Notes: a model not told the origin generated them from the letters alone. Counted from the first letter of the stretch, positions 50,336-59,517 are shown. The stretch: 64,000 nucleotides of DNA from Geosporobacter ferrireducens (GCF_001750685.1 NZ_CP017269.1:5559416-5623415), one strand, 5' to 3'. Program-made: numbers and translations.

Positions 50336-51361
50336 ATGTTCAAAAAAATCTTTATAATAATTTTAACTTTGTCAATGTTACTTACAGGATGTACAAAAGA
50401 GAAAACGTTGATAACAGATTCAGCTTATATGTTAGGTACTTATCTGCAAATTAGCATTTGGACAGAGGATCAACAAAAAGGAAAAGAGGTCATTGCGGAG
50501 TGCTTTCGCAGAATACAGGAAATTGAACAAAATATGAGTGTCAATATCGAAGACAGTGAAGTGACTAAAATCAATAAGAATGCAGGCATAGAACAAGTTG
50601 CAGTAAGCAATGACACTGCCTTTGTATTAGGAAAAGCAAAAGAATATGCTGCTTTAACAAAAGGTGCTTACGACCCCTCCATAGGGCCTTTAGTAAAATT
50701 GTGGGGCATTGAAACGGATCATGAGAGGGTGCCTGAAAAAAATGAAATTGATGAAGCCCTCAAATACGTAAATTATAACGCTATTCAAATTCAAGATGAA
50801 AACAAGATTAAACTTGCAGATAGAGGAATGTTTATCGATTTAGGTGGTATCGCCAAAGGGTATGCGGCTGATGAAGTTGCAAATATTTTGAGAAAAAGAG
50901 GCATTCAACATGCTATGGTTAATTTAGGGGGTAATGTATACGCATTAGGCAACAAAATCGATGGGGATGATTGGAAGGTGGGGATTCAGAATCCTTATGA
51001 ACCAACAGGTACCCATATGGGTATTGTGGAGATAAATAATATGACGGTTGTATCTTCTGGTAATTATGAAAGATATTTCATGAAAGGGGATATACGATAC
51101 CACCACATTATTGACCCTAAAACAGGATACCCTGCAGAAAATGGAGTGATTAGTACTGTAATTATAAGTAATTCTTCCATTGATGCAGATGCATTATCTA
51201 CAGGTATATACGTTCTAGGACTTGAAAAAGGAATGGAATTAATAGAAAATATTAATGATGTGGAATGTATCATCATAACAGAGGACAAAGGTGTTTATTT
51301 ATCCTCTGGCATGGAGGGAAAATTAAAGATCTCTAACGACACATTTTATCTGGCGAACTAA
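50336..51361 (+). CDS. apbE: FAD:protein FMN transferase (ApbE), lipoprotein
   Basis: ApbE attaches FMN covalently to threonine residues of partner proteins, for example RnfD and RnfG. A lipoprotein signal (KKIFIIILTLSMLLTGC) places it outside the membrane. Family motifs are SAYMLGTYLQISIW, YDPSIGPLVKLWGI, DLGGIAKGYAADEVA and VSSGNYERYF. The 341-residue length is normal. ATG follows GGAGGAAGTAG. It begins an operon with a polyprenyl synthase, opposite an NDH-2-like gene, and so may serve both Rnf and an electron-export chain. Confidence 0.94.
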   Translation: MFKKIFIIILTLSMLLTGCTKEKTLITDSAYMLGTYLQISIWTEDQQKGKEVIAECFRRIQEIEQNMSVNIEDSEVTKINKNAGIEQVAVSNDTAFVLGKAKEYAALTKGAYDPSIGPLVKLWGIETDHERVPEKNEIDEALKYVNYNAIQIQDENKIKLADRGMFIDLGGIAKGYAADEVANILRKRGIQHAMVNLGGNVYALGNKIDGDDWKVGIQNPYEPTGTHMGIVEINNMTVVSSGNYERYFMKGDIRYHHIIDPKTGYPAENGVISTVIISNSSIDADALSTGIYVLGLEKGMELIENINDVECIIITEDKGVYLSSGMEGKLKISNDTFYLAN

Positions 51362-51387
51362 GCATTTTGTACAAAGAAGGTGAAACG

Positions 51388-52356
51388 ATGAGCTACTGGA
51401 GTAAATATCCTCATATTCAAACAGAGATGGATAAAGTAGAAGAAATCTTGACAGATACAGTAAAAAGTAGAAGAAAAATTGTACAAGATGCTTCTATGGA
51501 CTTAATTCAAGCAGGAGGAAAGCGAATCCGCCCTGCCCTAACAATTATATCCGCTCAATTCGGGCAGTACGAAAGTGACAAAGTGACTACCCTAGCAGCT
51601 GCTTTAGAATTATTTCATACAGCGACTTTGATTCATGATGATATTATTGACAATGCGAGTGTACGAAGAGGCGTTGAAACGGCGCAGTCAAAGTATGGGA
51701 AAGATATTGCCGTATACACGGGAGATTATTTGTTTAGTAAAGCATTTTTACTAGTATCCCATATAGATGGAGGGCAAAAGGTTACTCATCTATCTAGGTT
51801 TATTAAGTCTATATGTGAAGGGGAAATCGAGCAGCATGCTGCAAAATACAATAGCTCCGGTTCTGTAGTGACCTATCTGAAGAGAATTAAGTATAAGACA
51901 GCTCTCCTGTTTGCTCTTTGTTGCCAGGTAGGGGCTGAAACGGCAAACTGCAGTCCAAAAATGATTCGGAGTTTGCGAAGGTATGGAATGTCTATAGGAA
52001 CGGCTTTTCAACTAAAGGATGATTTGATTGATCTTACGGGCGATGTAAAGACTACAGGAAAACCAGTTGGCAGTGATATTCTAGAAGGAGTCTACACAAT
52101 GCCTTTATTGTATACGCTAAAAAACAATTTGTTTAGGAAGAAAACCTTAGACTTATTAGATAAGGGAAACTTAGAGCATAAAGATATCTACGAGATTATA
52201 AGCTTCGTAAAAGAGGCTGGAGGCATAAAATATACGCAAGAATTTGAGAGAAAATATTATCATAAAGCAAGGCAGACGCTAAGACATCTGCCGAACCACC
52301 CGAATGTGATCATATTAGATAAACTTATAGATGAAATGGCAATCAGAGTGAAATAG
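51388..52356 (+). CDS. Polyprenyl diphosphate synthase (heptaprenyl-type component II; DmkB-like)
   Basis: The enzyme elongates isoprenoid diphosphates, and in this context may make the side chain of a (demethyl)menaquinone. Both Asp-rich motifs are present: LIHDDIIDNASVRRG and LKDDLIDLTGD, with GGKRIRPAL near the start. I choose ATG at 51388 because AGAAGGTGA precedes it; a TTG at 51367 would add seven residues. It follows apbE by 26 bases. The chain length cannot be read with certainty from sequence. Confidence 0.88.
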   Translation: MSYWSKYPHIQTEMDKVEEILTDTVKSRRKIVQDASMDLIQAGGKRIRPALTIISAQFGQYESDKVTTLAAALELFHTATLIHDDIIDNASVRRGVETAQSKYGKDIAVYTGDYLFSKAFLLVSHIDGGQKVTHLSRFIKSICEGEIEQHAAKYNSSGSVVTYLKRIKYKTALLFALCCQVGAETANCSPKMIRSLRRYGMSIGTAFQLKDDLIDLTGDVKTTGKPVGSDILEGVYTMPLLYTLKNNLFRKKTLDLLDKGNLEHKDIYEIISFVKEAGGIKYTQEFERKYYHKARQTLRHLPNHPNVIILDKLIDEMAIRVK

Positions 52357-52371
52357 TAATCTTATAAAAGG

Positions 52372-52410
52372 AAAAGGACTAAAGCTATCTACAGTTTTAG
52401 TCCTTTTGTA
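52372..52410 (+). terminator. Terminator after the polyprenyl synthase gene
   Basis: AAAAGGACTAAA (52372-52383) pairs with TTTAGTCCTTTT (52396-52407) around an 12-base loop. Confidence 0.8.
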
Positions 52411-52467
52411 ATAATTACTTTCCAGACAAAATATATTATTATCATAGAATACAAAGGGAGGGTAATT

Positions 52468-53217
52468 ATGAACAGATTCTATGGAAGAATAAATGTAAAT
52501 AAACCAAGGCTAACATCTTATCCAAACTATACACACAGTTATCCGGGAACACAAAATAGGGGAAAGACTTTATATAAAAAGTTATTAAGCCAGGTAGTTA
52601 TTTGCATTATACTCGTACTTTTAGCAATTTTACTAAAGACAATTAATTTACCGATAACGAATAAAGCAACGGAAGCCATTAAAACATCTTTAATCGAAAG
52701 CATGGATTTTAGAGGTTCTTTTAATAAAGCGATTCGCTATGCGAAGGAAATTCCTAATTTTCCTGAAAAAGCGGTTGCAGTTTTTCGGAATGGCGAAAAG
52801 CCTATTCAAGAGAATATTTCCTTCGTTCCACCTATTCAAGGAAAAATCATGTCAAGTTATGGAGAAAGCTATGATGCAGTACTAAATATAAAAACCTTTC
52901 AAAGAGGAATCGATATAGAGCCAAACCAACGACAAAATATTATTGCAATTGGACATGGTGAAGTGATAGAAATTGGAGAAAGCAGCACATTAGGAAAGTA
53001 TATTCAGATTCAACATAGTAACAATATCATTTCGCTATATGCAAATTGTTCCGAGATTGCTGTTCAGCGAGGCGACAAATTAGAAAAGGGTGAGAAAATT
53101 GGTATTATCAATGTTGGGGAAAGTGAACAAGAAAAATATTTCCATTTTGAGCTCTGGATAGATGGAGATGTAGTGGATCCAACCCAATATATACAATTTG
53201 ATAGAATAACACTTTAA
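52468..53217 (+). CDS. spoIVFA: SpoIVFA-like M23-fold regulator of intramembrane protease
   Basis: The protein has one membrane segment (VVICIILVLLAILLKTI, about residues 47-63) and a C-terminal LytM/M23-like beta domain (PPIQGKIMSSYGESYD, then GHGEVIEIGESSTLGKYIQI, YFHFELWIDG). The first zinc motif is altered: the expected His-Gly-x-Asp reads RGID, so peptidase activity is unlikely. This matches SpoIVFA, which holds SpoIVFB inactive in the forespore membrane. ATG follows AAAGGGAGGG, and the protease gene follows directly. The residual similarity to active M23 enzymes is the main alternative. Confidence 0.82.
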   Translation: MNRFYGRINVNKPRLTSYPNYTHSYPGTQNRGKTLYKKLLSQVVICIILVLLAILLKTINLPITNKATEAIKTSLIESMDFRGSFNKAIRYAKEIPNFPEKAVAVFRNGEKPIQENISFVPPIQGKIMSSYGESYDAVLNIKTFQRGIDIEPNQRQNIIAIGHGEVIEIGESSTLGKYIQIQHSNNIISLYANCSEIAVQRGDKLEKGEKIGIINVGESEQEKYFHFELWIDGDVVDPTQYIQFDRITL

Positions 53218-53234
53218 CAAAGGTGGTTTATTCG

Positions 53235-54107
53235 ATGCGGTTATTAAAACTTTATGACATCGAAATTCGTTTGAACCTACTGCTATGCATTGGGTTTATT
53301 TTCTTTTTTTTCTTTGGATATGTTGAAAATGCCATCATTTCTTTCCTTTTAGTTTTCTTGCATGAGTGGGGACATACAATAGCAGCTTATCTTTTCGGAT
53401 ATCATGTAGAATATATTGAAATCTTCCCATTTGGAGGTGTAGCAAAACTCACAGAGAATATAGGCGTAGATCCATGGCAGGAGATTATCATAGCTGCTGC
53501 TGGACCCTTTACTAGTTTTTTATTAGCTTTGATAGGCTATCAATTTTCTGTACTTTGTTCGATGACAAATGATTTGATAACCTTTTTTATCATGGCAAAT
53601 TTAGTAATCGGTTTTTTTAATTTATTGCCGGTCATTCCACTGGATGGTGGAAGAATCTTACGTGCATACCTTGCATACTTTGTTGGCTTTAAACGAGCTA
53701 CAAAAATTAGTCTATGGATCTCTAAAATCCTTTGTGTGGTGCTAGCTGCATTCGGTTTCTATATAATGAAATATAATCCTATTAATATCATATTATCTTG
53801 TGCAGCTCTTTTTATTTATGTTGCAGCCCAAAGAGAATATAATATGGCAGCTTTTGTATTTATGAAGGATATTACTGAAAAAAAGCAATATCTTCTTTCT
53901 AAAGGCGTTCTAAAAACAAAGCACCTCGTTGCAGTTCAGAATTCTTCTGTAAAGGAGGTAATGAATCAGTTTCTTCCTAGAAAATATCATATTATTACAG
54001 TAATGGACACGAGATGTAATATTGTAGGAACACTTACAGAAAATCAGATGCTTGAGGGTATGATACAGTATGGTGCAAATGTTACCCTGGATAAGTTGTT
54101 AAGATAA
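53235..54107 (+). CDS. spoIVFB: SpoIVFB-like M50 intramembrane metalloprotease
   Basis: SpoIVFB processes pro-sigma-K in the mother cell during sporulation. The zinc motif FLHEWGHTIAAY and the third ligand NLLPVIPLDGGRIL are intact, several membrane helices surround them, and a C-terminal CBS-like part (VQNSSVKEVMNQFLP, GTLTENQMLEGM) is seen. I choose ATG at 53235, 8 bases after AAAGGTGG; GTG at 53223 is in frame. The adjacent spoIVFA and the nearby rplU-obg genes reproduce the Bacillus gene order, which supports the call and shows that the organism can sporulate. Confidence 0.9.
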   Translation: MRLLKLYDIEIRLNLLLCIGFIFFFFFGYVENAIISFLLVFLHEWGHTIAAYLFGYHVEYIEIFPFGGVAKLTENIGVDPWQEIIIAAAGPFTSFLLALIGYQFSVLCSMTNDLITFFIMANLVIGFFNLLPVIPLDGGRILRAYLAYFVGFKRATKISLWISKILCVVLAAFGFYIMKYNPINIILSCAALFIYVAAQREYNMAAFVFMKDITEKKQYLLSKGVLKTKHLVAVQNSSVKEVMNQFLPRKYHIITVMDTRCNIVGTLTENQMLEGMIQYGANVTLDKLLR

Positions 54108-54215
54108 GTGTAAAATGATAAAATAGTTATGCTTCATATAATCTTAGTATTGTTGCATTTAACTACAAAAGGATACAAATAATAGGAATAAGATTGTTTT
54201 TGATTAGGAGGACAA

Positions 54216-56057
54216 ATGATGAATAAAGCTGTTTTAGAGGAATTGCTGTACAATGTTGAAAAACCATCCCGTTACATAGGAAAAGAAATTAATAGTATAG
54301 TAAAACAAATGGATCAAATTTCAGTTCGGTTTGGATTTGCTTTTCCGGACATCTATGAGGTTGGCATGTCGCATCTCGGAATGCATATTCTTTATAATCT
54401 GCTGAATCAGCAAGAGGATGTTTATTGTGAACGTGTTTTTGCGCCTTGGACAGACATGGAAAAGCAATTGAGAGATAATAAAATTCCTCTTTTCACACTA
54501 GAAACCCATAGTTCAATAAAAGCGTTGGACTTTTTAGGATTTACTTTGCAATATGAGTTGAGTTATACGAATATTATTAACATGCTGGATTTGGGACATA
54601 TACCGCTAAGAAGTTTCGAGCGGGGGGAGGATGATCCTTTTGTCATTGCAGGTGGGCCATGCTCATATAATCCTGAACCATTGGCAGAGATCGTAGATAT
54701 TTTTGTGATCGGAGAAGCTGAAGAGGTAATTCTTGAGATCGTCGAAGAATACAAACTGTGGAAACAGAAGGGCAAGAGTCGCCATAGTTTCTTAGAACAT
54801 ATTGTAAAGATACCGGGCGTATATATTCCAGCTTTCTATCAAGCAATGTATGATGGAGAAGGTAAGCTAACGGATTTTTTTCCACTTTCCGAAGAATATC
54901 CCAGGGAAATCACAAAAAGAATTATTGAAAACTTGGATGAAATCTATTATCCGGAAAAGGTGATTGTTCCGTTTATGGATATTGTTCATGATCGTGCTAT
55001 GGTAGAAATCTTCCGAGGATGTACAAGGGGATGCAGATTTTGTCAAGCAGGAATGATTTATCGTCCACTAAGAGAAAGATCTCTAGATAAAGTAAAAAAA
55101 ATGGCAGATGAATTAATCAAGAATACAGGATATGAAGAATTATCGTTGGCATCTCTCAGTACAAGCGATTACTCCCAATTGGAAACATTGGTACGACATC
55201 TTATTGATGAATATGGAGAAGAAAAGGTTGGCATATCGCTACCATCCTTGCGATTGGATTCTTTTTCAATGGAATTAATCAAAGAAATACAAAAGGTAAG
55301 AAAAACCGGATTAACCTTTGCTCCGGAAGCGGGAACCCAGCGCTTGAGAGATGTGATCAATAAGGGTGTAACAGAAGAAGATTTGATTAGTACTGTCGAA
55401 AAGGCATTTTCAATGGGATGGAGCAATATAAAGCTTTATTTTATGATTGGACTTCCTACAGAGACCTACGAAGATCTAGATGGTATTGCAGCCCTTGCCC
55501 ACCGTGTTGTAGAAACCTACTATAAGGTCCCTAAGGAAAAAAGAAATAAGGGTTTGACAGTTACCATCAGTACATCTTCCTTTGTTCCAAAGGCTTTTAC
55601 CCCTTTCCAATGGGAAGTGCAGAACAGCCTAGAGGATATAAAAGAGAAACAAAATTACTTAAAAAACAAATTAAGGCATAAGAATATAAAATATAGTTAT
55701 CATCAAGCAGAGACCAGTTATTTAGAAGGAGTTTTTGCAAGGGGCGACAGACGAGTAGGACAAGCTATAATTAAAGCTTGGGAGCTGGGGTGTAAATTTG
55801 ACGGATGGAATGATTTTTTTAATTACGAACAATGGATGAATGCTTTTATACAATCGGAACTTGATCCAAACTTTTATACATCTAGAAGAAGAGAATATGA
55901 AGAACGATTACCTTGGGATCATATACAGACAGGTATTCGAAAACAATTTTTAATCAACGAATCTGAAAAAGCCAAAGAAGGGATCTTAACGCAGGATTGC
56001 AGAATGAATTGTACAGGATGCGGAATTAATCAAGGCTTGATAGGCGGTGTTTGCTAA
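54216..56057 (+). CDS. Radical SAM protein of the TIGR03960 type
   Basis: The 613-residue protein combines an N-terminal B12-binding-like region with a radical SAM core: EIFRGCTRGCRFCQAGMIYRP holds the CxxxCxxC cluster (about residue 272), and GISLPSLRLDSF and GLTFAPEAGTQRLRDVI follow. A C-terminal Cys pattern (CRMNCTGCGI) may bind a second cluster. The family is always paired with the following DUF2344 gene, with no proven reaction; tRNA or ribosome modification has been suggested. ATG (two in tandem) follows AGGAGG. Confidence 0.88.
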   Translation: MMNKAVLEELLYNVEKPSRYIGKEINSIVKQMDQISVRFGFAFPDIYEVGMSHLGMHILYNLLNQQEDVYCERVFAPWTDMEKQLRDNKIPLFTLETHSSIKALDFLGFTLQYELSYTNIINMLDLGHIPLRSFERGEDDPFVIAGGPCSYNPEPLAEIVDIFVIGEAEEVILEIVEEYKLWKQKGKSRHSFLEHIVKIPGVYIPAFYQAMYDGEGKLTDFFPLSEEYPREITKRIIENLDEIYYPEKVIVPFMDIVHDRAMVEIFRGCTRGCRFCQAGMIYRPLRERSLDKVKKMADELIKNTGYEELSLASLSTSDYSQLETLVRHLIDEYGEEKVGISLPSLRLDSFSMELIKEIQKVRKTGLTFAPEAGTQRLRDVINKGVTEEDLISTVEKAFSMGWSNIKLYFMIGLPTETYEDLDGIAALAHRVVETYYKVPKEKRNKGLTVTISTSSFVPKAFTPFQWEVQNSLEDIKEKQNYLKNKLRHKNIKYSYHQAETSYLEGVFARGDRRVGQAIIKAWELGCKFDGWNDFFNYEQWMNAFIQSELDPNFYTSRRREYEERLPWDHIQTGIRKQFLINESEKAKEGILTQDCRMNCTGCGINQGLIGGVC

Positions 56058-56764
56058 TGTATAAAATTAGAGCACGATACACAAAAACAGATATGATGAA
56101 ATTTATCTCTCACTTGGATCTTGTGAGACTAATGCAAAGAGCTTTTAGAAGGGCAGAAATTCCTATGGTCTATTCTCAAGGCTTCAATCCTCATCCAAAG
56201 CTTACTTTTGCGACAGCCTTATCCGTAGGTGTTTCCAGTGAGGGAGAATACTTGGATGTAGAGATCAAAAGCTTTATTGATCTGGATGTATTTAAATCAA
56301 AAGTAAATCAAGTACTCCCAGAAGGAATGAGAATACTTCAATGTAAATATATGGAGCAAAAATCTGAATCCATAATGGCAGTGATTGAATATGCGTCTTA
56401 TCTGGTAAATGTAAGATTAAAAGAAAGTGCTGAAATAGAACAGATTAAAAATAGCATCAACCATTTTTTATCCTTAGAGGAAATTTTAGTGCTTAAGAAA
56501 CCAGGTAAAAGGAATAATGATAATAAGAAAGAAATAAACATAAGAACATACATTAATCAGTTGGAATTATTTTCTATTGAAAAAGATGAGCTGATGCTGA
56601 AAATGGTATTGGCAACAGGAAGCAGAGGGAACTTAAAGCCTGAAGTTGTTATACAAAAATTAGCAGTAGATGAACAAATCCCTTTAGAGATAGAAAAAAC
56701 AAGAATTCATCGATTGGATCTTTATGCAATGGTAGATGGAAAGATGGTGACACCTATAGTGTAA
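56057..56764 (+). CDS. TIGR03936/DUF2344 radical SAM-associated protein
   Basis: This 236-residue partner begins YKIRARYTKTDMMKFISHLD and continues RLMQRAFRRAEIPMVYSQGFNPHPKL (given by short features), which is diagnostic of DUF2344. It overlaps the radical SAM gene by the TAATG arrangement, so the two are coupled in translation. The family may supply the substrate or RNA-binding function for the enzyme, which is an inference from pairing and fusion. TTG at 56051 is an alternative start. Confidence 0.88.
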   Translation: MYKIRARYTKTDMMKFISHLDLVRLMQRAFRRAEIPMVYSQGFNPHPKLTFATALSVGVSSEGEYLDVEIKSFIDLDVFKSKVNQVLPEGMRILQCKYMEQKSESIMAVIEYASYLVNVRLKESAEIEQIKNSINHFLSLEEILVLKKPGKRNNDNKKEINIRTYINQLELFSIEKDELMLKMVLATGSRGNLKPEVVIQKLAVDEQIPLEIEKTRIHRLDLYAMVDGKMVTPIV

Positions 56765-56795
56765 GCCATAATTAATGCCTAGGGGGATTGGTGGA

Positions 56796-58310
56796 ATGAA
56801 GGAAATAGTCGTTGATGCCAGTCTAAATCAGACTAGAGTTGCTTTGCTAGAAGATGGCGATTTGGTAGAGATTTATATTGAACGGGAAAGTAATAGAAGA
56901 ATGGTAGGGAACATCTACAAAGGGAGAATAACAAATGTTTTGCCTGGTATGCAGGCTGCTTTCGTAGATATCGGGTTAGAAAAAAATGCATTTCTTTATG
57001 TAAAAGATGCGATTCCCAGTGATTATACCGAAAGCGACAGTAAATCTACGAGAGAAGTATCTATTAAAGATGTTGTGAAAAATGGACAAGAGATTATTGT
57101 ACAAGTGACTAAAGAACCTATTGGAACAAAAGGGGCAAGAGTTACAACCCATCTAACTTTTCCAGGCAGATATCTTGTCTTAATGCCTTATGTAAATTAC
57201 ATTGGCGTCTCTAGGCGTATCAAAGATGAAAATGAAAGAGAACGTATCAAGAAAGTAATGGAAGAAATTATACCCAATAATATGGGCGTTATCGTAAGAA
57301 CTGCTGCAGAAGGAAAAGAGCAGAAGGACTTGAAAGAAGACTTGAAGTTCTTGATTAAACTATGGCAGCGAATTGAAAAAGAAAAATACTTAGGTTTTGC
57401 GCCAAAAACTATCTATAAGGACCTTGATTTATTGCAAAGAACGGTTCGCGATATGTTTACAAACGATATTGACCGGTTTGTTATTAATAGTAAAGAAAAA
57501 TATGATACCATCTTAGAACTGGTAGAATGGATTGCTCCTCAATTAAAAAGCAGGGTAGAATTTTTCGCGGCAGAAACAGATTTATATGATACTTATAACA
57601 TTGAGGTTATGATTAAAAATGCACTTTCCAAAAAAGTTTGGTTAAAAAGCGGGGGGTATATTGTAATCGATCAAACTGAAGCATTGACTGCTATTGATGT
57701 AAATACCGGTAAATATGTAGGAAGCGTAGATTTAGAAGATACAGTTTTGAAGATCAATAAAGAGGCTGCAAAAGAAATCGCCAAACAACTGCGATTAAGA
57801 GATATTGGCGGGATTATTATCATTGACTTTATTGACATGAGTCATCCTGATGGAGAAAAATCAGTTTTGGAAGTACTGCAGCAGGCATTGGCAAATGATA
57901 GGACCAAAACAAATGTATTAGGCATAACGCAGCTGGGACTCTTGGAGATGACAAGAAAAAAAGTAAGACAACGAATCAGCTCTGTACTTCAAAAAAAGTG
58001 TCCCTATTGTGATGGTTCAGGAAGAGTTCTTTCAGAACATAACTGGATTCATCAATTAGAGAGAGAAGCAAAAAGGATTTCTAAGCATACAAATGCAGAA
58101 GCAATGCTGGTAGAGGTAAATCCTTTTGTGTATAATGCTTTAAAACAAGAAGAACAGCATATTCAAATATTAGAAAATGAGATTGGTATAAAAATATTTA
58201 TTAAGAGTGTAGAGGATAATGCCCCAGAAGAATTAGTTATCCGATCCATGGGGAGTATAGAGAAGATTAATAGTTTATTATATAGGGAACAATTGACAGT
58301 AAAACGTTGA
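56796..58310 (+). CDS. rng: Ribonuclease G/E family protein
   Basis: The enzyme has an S1 domain (NIYKGRITNVLPGMQAAFVDIG), an RNase-H-like and a DNase-I-like catalytic region with TAIDVNTGKYVG and IIIIDFIDMSHPDG (the Mg-binding acids), and the zinc-link motif KKCPYCDGSGR. It should cut single-stranded RNA such as rRNA precursors. I choose ATG at 56796 behind AGGGGGATTGGTGG; ATG at 56775 is in frame but has no site. The stop codon overlaps the promoter of the L21 operon. Confidence 0.94.
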   Translation: MKEIVVDASLNQTRVALLEDGDLVEIYIERESNRRMVGNIYKGRITNVLPGMQAAFVDIGLEKNAFLYVKDAIPSDYTESDSKSTREVSIKDVVKNGQEIIVQVTKEPIGTKGARVTTHLTFPGRYLVLMPYVNYIGVSRRIKDENERERIKKVMEEIIPNNMGVIVRTAAEGKEQKDLKEDLKFLIKLWQRIEKEKYLGFAPKTIYKDLDLLQRTVRDMFTNDIDRFVINSKEKYDTILELVEWIAPQLKSRVEFFAAETDLYDTYNIEVMIKNALSKKVWLKSGGYIVIDQTEALTAIDVNTGKYVGSVDLEDTVLKINKEAAKEIAKQLRLRDIGGIIIIDFIDMSHPDGEKSVLEVLQQALANDRTKTNVLGITQLGLLEMTRKKVRQRISSVLQKKCPYCDGSGRVLSEHNWIHQLEREAKRISKHTNAEAMLVEVNPFVYNALKQEEQHIQILENEIGIKIFIKSVEDNAPEELVIRSMGSIEKINSLLYREQLTVKR

Positions 58311-58335
58311 CATTTAACAACTGTTATGATATTAT
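58307..58335 (+). promoter_or_regulatory. Promoter of the rplU-prp-rpmA operon
   Basis: TTGACA (58307-58312), a 17-base spacer and TATTAT (58330-58335) are close to consensus. The -35 box contains the rng stop codon. Confidence 0.8.
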
Positions 58336-58342
58336 TTATATT

Positions 58343-58420
58343 CGTAGGTAGCCGCACAAATCGGGTTGCAAACGGAAACGTACCTGGGATTTGGCGAGAC
58401 TGGTTAGAGGAGGTGTAACG
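58343..58420 (+). promoter_or_regulatory. Ribosomal protein L21 leader
   Basis: The segment after the promoter contains AGCCGCACAAATCGGGTTGCAAACGG (in outline: GCCGCAC, GGGTTGC, AACGG) and ACGTACCTGGGA. It is closed by an AGGTA/TACCT pairing (58346-58350 with 58381-58385). This matches what I remember of the L21 leader of Firmicutes, an RNA structure through which L21 or another ribosomal protein represses the operon. It ends at the AGGAGG of rplU. Confidence 0.65.
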
Positions 58421-58732
58421 ATGTACGCAATTATTGAAACTGGTGGTAAGCAATATAGAGTCCAAGAAGGAGACACGCTTTTCATTGAGAAATTAGAAGC
58501 AAGCCAAGGTGACACAGTAGAATTTGATAAAGTTCTAGCTGTTTCCAAAGATGGCCAATTAGTTCTTGGAACACCGGTTGTAGGTGGCGCTAAGGTTTCT
58601 GCAACTGTAGTTGAAAATGGTAAAGGACCGAAAGTTATAGTTTTCAAGTACAAGGCAAAGAAAGATTATAGAAAGAAACAAGGACACAGACAACCGTATA
58701 CAAAGGTGAAAATCGAACAAATCAATGGATAA
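58421..58732 (+). CDS. rplU: 50S ribosomal protein L21
   Basis: The 103-residue protein begins MYAIIETGGKQYRVQEGDTL and continues IEKLEASQGDTVEFDKVL, with a KKDYRKKQGHRQPYTKVKI end, all typical for L21. I use ATG at 58421, 6 bases after AGAGGAGGTG; an upstream in-frame GTG lies in the leader. Confidence 0.98.
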   Translation: MYAIIETGGKQYRVQEGDTLFIEKLEASQGDTVEFDKVLAVSKDGQLVLGTPVVGGAKVSATVVENGKGPKVIVFKYKAKKDYRKKQGHRQPYTKVKIEQING

Positions 58733-58747
58733 GGCTTGTGAAGTCCT

Positions 58748-59080
58748 ATGATTATTATTAGAGTTACAAGAGATCAAGAAAAAAACATCATTAGTTATTT
58801 AGTAAAAGGACATGCAGATTACGCGGAGCGTGGTGAAGATATCGTTTGTGCAAGTATATCCATACTAGCACAAACTGCGATTTTAGCGCTGCATGAAATT
58901 GCTGAAATTGACATAATGTATGAAGTGAATGACGGCCATGTGTTCTGCAAGCTGCCCGATGACCTTTCCTCCGATCAGAGAGAAAAGGCGCGTATTATAC
59001 TAGATACGCTGTACATCGGCATTAAAGGGACACAAGGGATGTATGGAAGATATATTGATCTTCGTGATGAGGAGGTGTAG
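58748..59080 (+). CDS. prp: Ribosomal-processing cysteine protease Prp
   Basis: Prp removes the N-terminal extension of L27 in Firmicutes. The catalytic His and Cys are in YLVKGHADYAERGEDIVCASIS, which gives the family GHA-x-GxD-xVC pattern. The 110-residue length and its place between rplU and rpmA are as expected. ATG lies 15 bases after rplU. Its substrate is encoded by the next gene, whose N-terminus has the cleavage site. Confidence 0.94.
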   Translation: MIIIRVTRDQEKNIISYLVKGHADYAERGEDIVCASISILAQTAILALHEIAEIDIMYEVNDGHVFCKLPDDLSSDQREKARIILDTLYIGIKGTQGMYGRYIDLRDEEV

Positions 59081-59083
59081 AGA

Positions 59084-59386
59084 ATGTTGCTATTTCATAT
59101 AGATCTACAGCTATTTGCAAGTAAAAAAGGGGTAGGTAGCTCCAAGAACGGTCGTGACAGTGAAGCTAAAAGACTTGGCGTAAAAAGAGCTGACGGACAA
59201 TTGGTAACTGCCGGAAGTATATTGGTAAGACAGCGTGGAACCAAAATTCACCCTGGAAATAATGTAGGTAAGGGCGGAGACGACACCCTATTTGCTATGG
59301 TAGAAGGTGTTGTAAAGTTCGAAAGAAAAGGTAAAGATAAGAAACAAGTAAGCGTATACGAAAAAGAAGAAGCAGTTGCTAAATAA
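59084..59386 (+). CDS. rpmA: 50S ribosomal protein L27 with cleavable N-terminus
   Basis: The 100-residue L27 carries the Firmicutes extension MLLFHIDLQLFA before SKKGVGSSKNGRDSEAKRLG. Prp is expected to cut just before ASKKG-type residues, here within LQLFA-SKKG. The rest (GSILVRQRGTKIHPGNNVG, DDTLFAMVEGVV) is standard L27. ATG follows GAGGAGGTG. The uncut form would block the peptidyl-transferase centre, so the preceding protease gene is functionally linked. Confidence 0.97.
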   Translation: MLLFHIDLQLFASKKGVGSSKNGRDSEAKRLGVKRADGQLVTAGSILVRQRGTKIHPGNNVGKGGDDTLFAMVEGVVKFERKGKDKKQVSVYEKEEAVAK

Positions 59387-59387
59387 T

Positions 59388-59420
59388 AAAAAATCCACGC
59401 AATTAAAGCGTGGATTTTTT
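59388..59420 (+). terminator. Terminator of the rplU-rpmA operon
   Basis: A perfect 13-bp stem (AAAAAATCCACGC, 59388-59400, with 59408-59420) ends in six T residues just after rpmA. Confidence 0.9.
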
Positions 59421-59517
59421 ATTGGGTTCATCAATCTTATTATGGATATAGAATAATTTCCTGCTGATAGGTTGAATATATACATATAAAAGCATAAGTA
59501 AATATAAAATAAAGCTG

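Noticed and set aside
52408..52467. Sigma-E-type promoter (CATAGAAT) before spoIVFA
   Set aside because: The -10-like CATA is present near 52444, but no -35 element lies at the right distance, so I do not call it.
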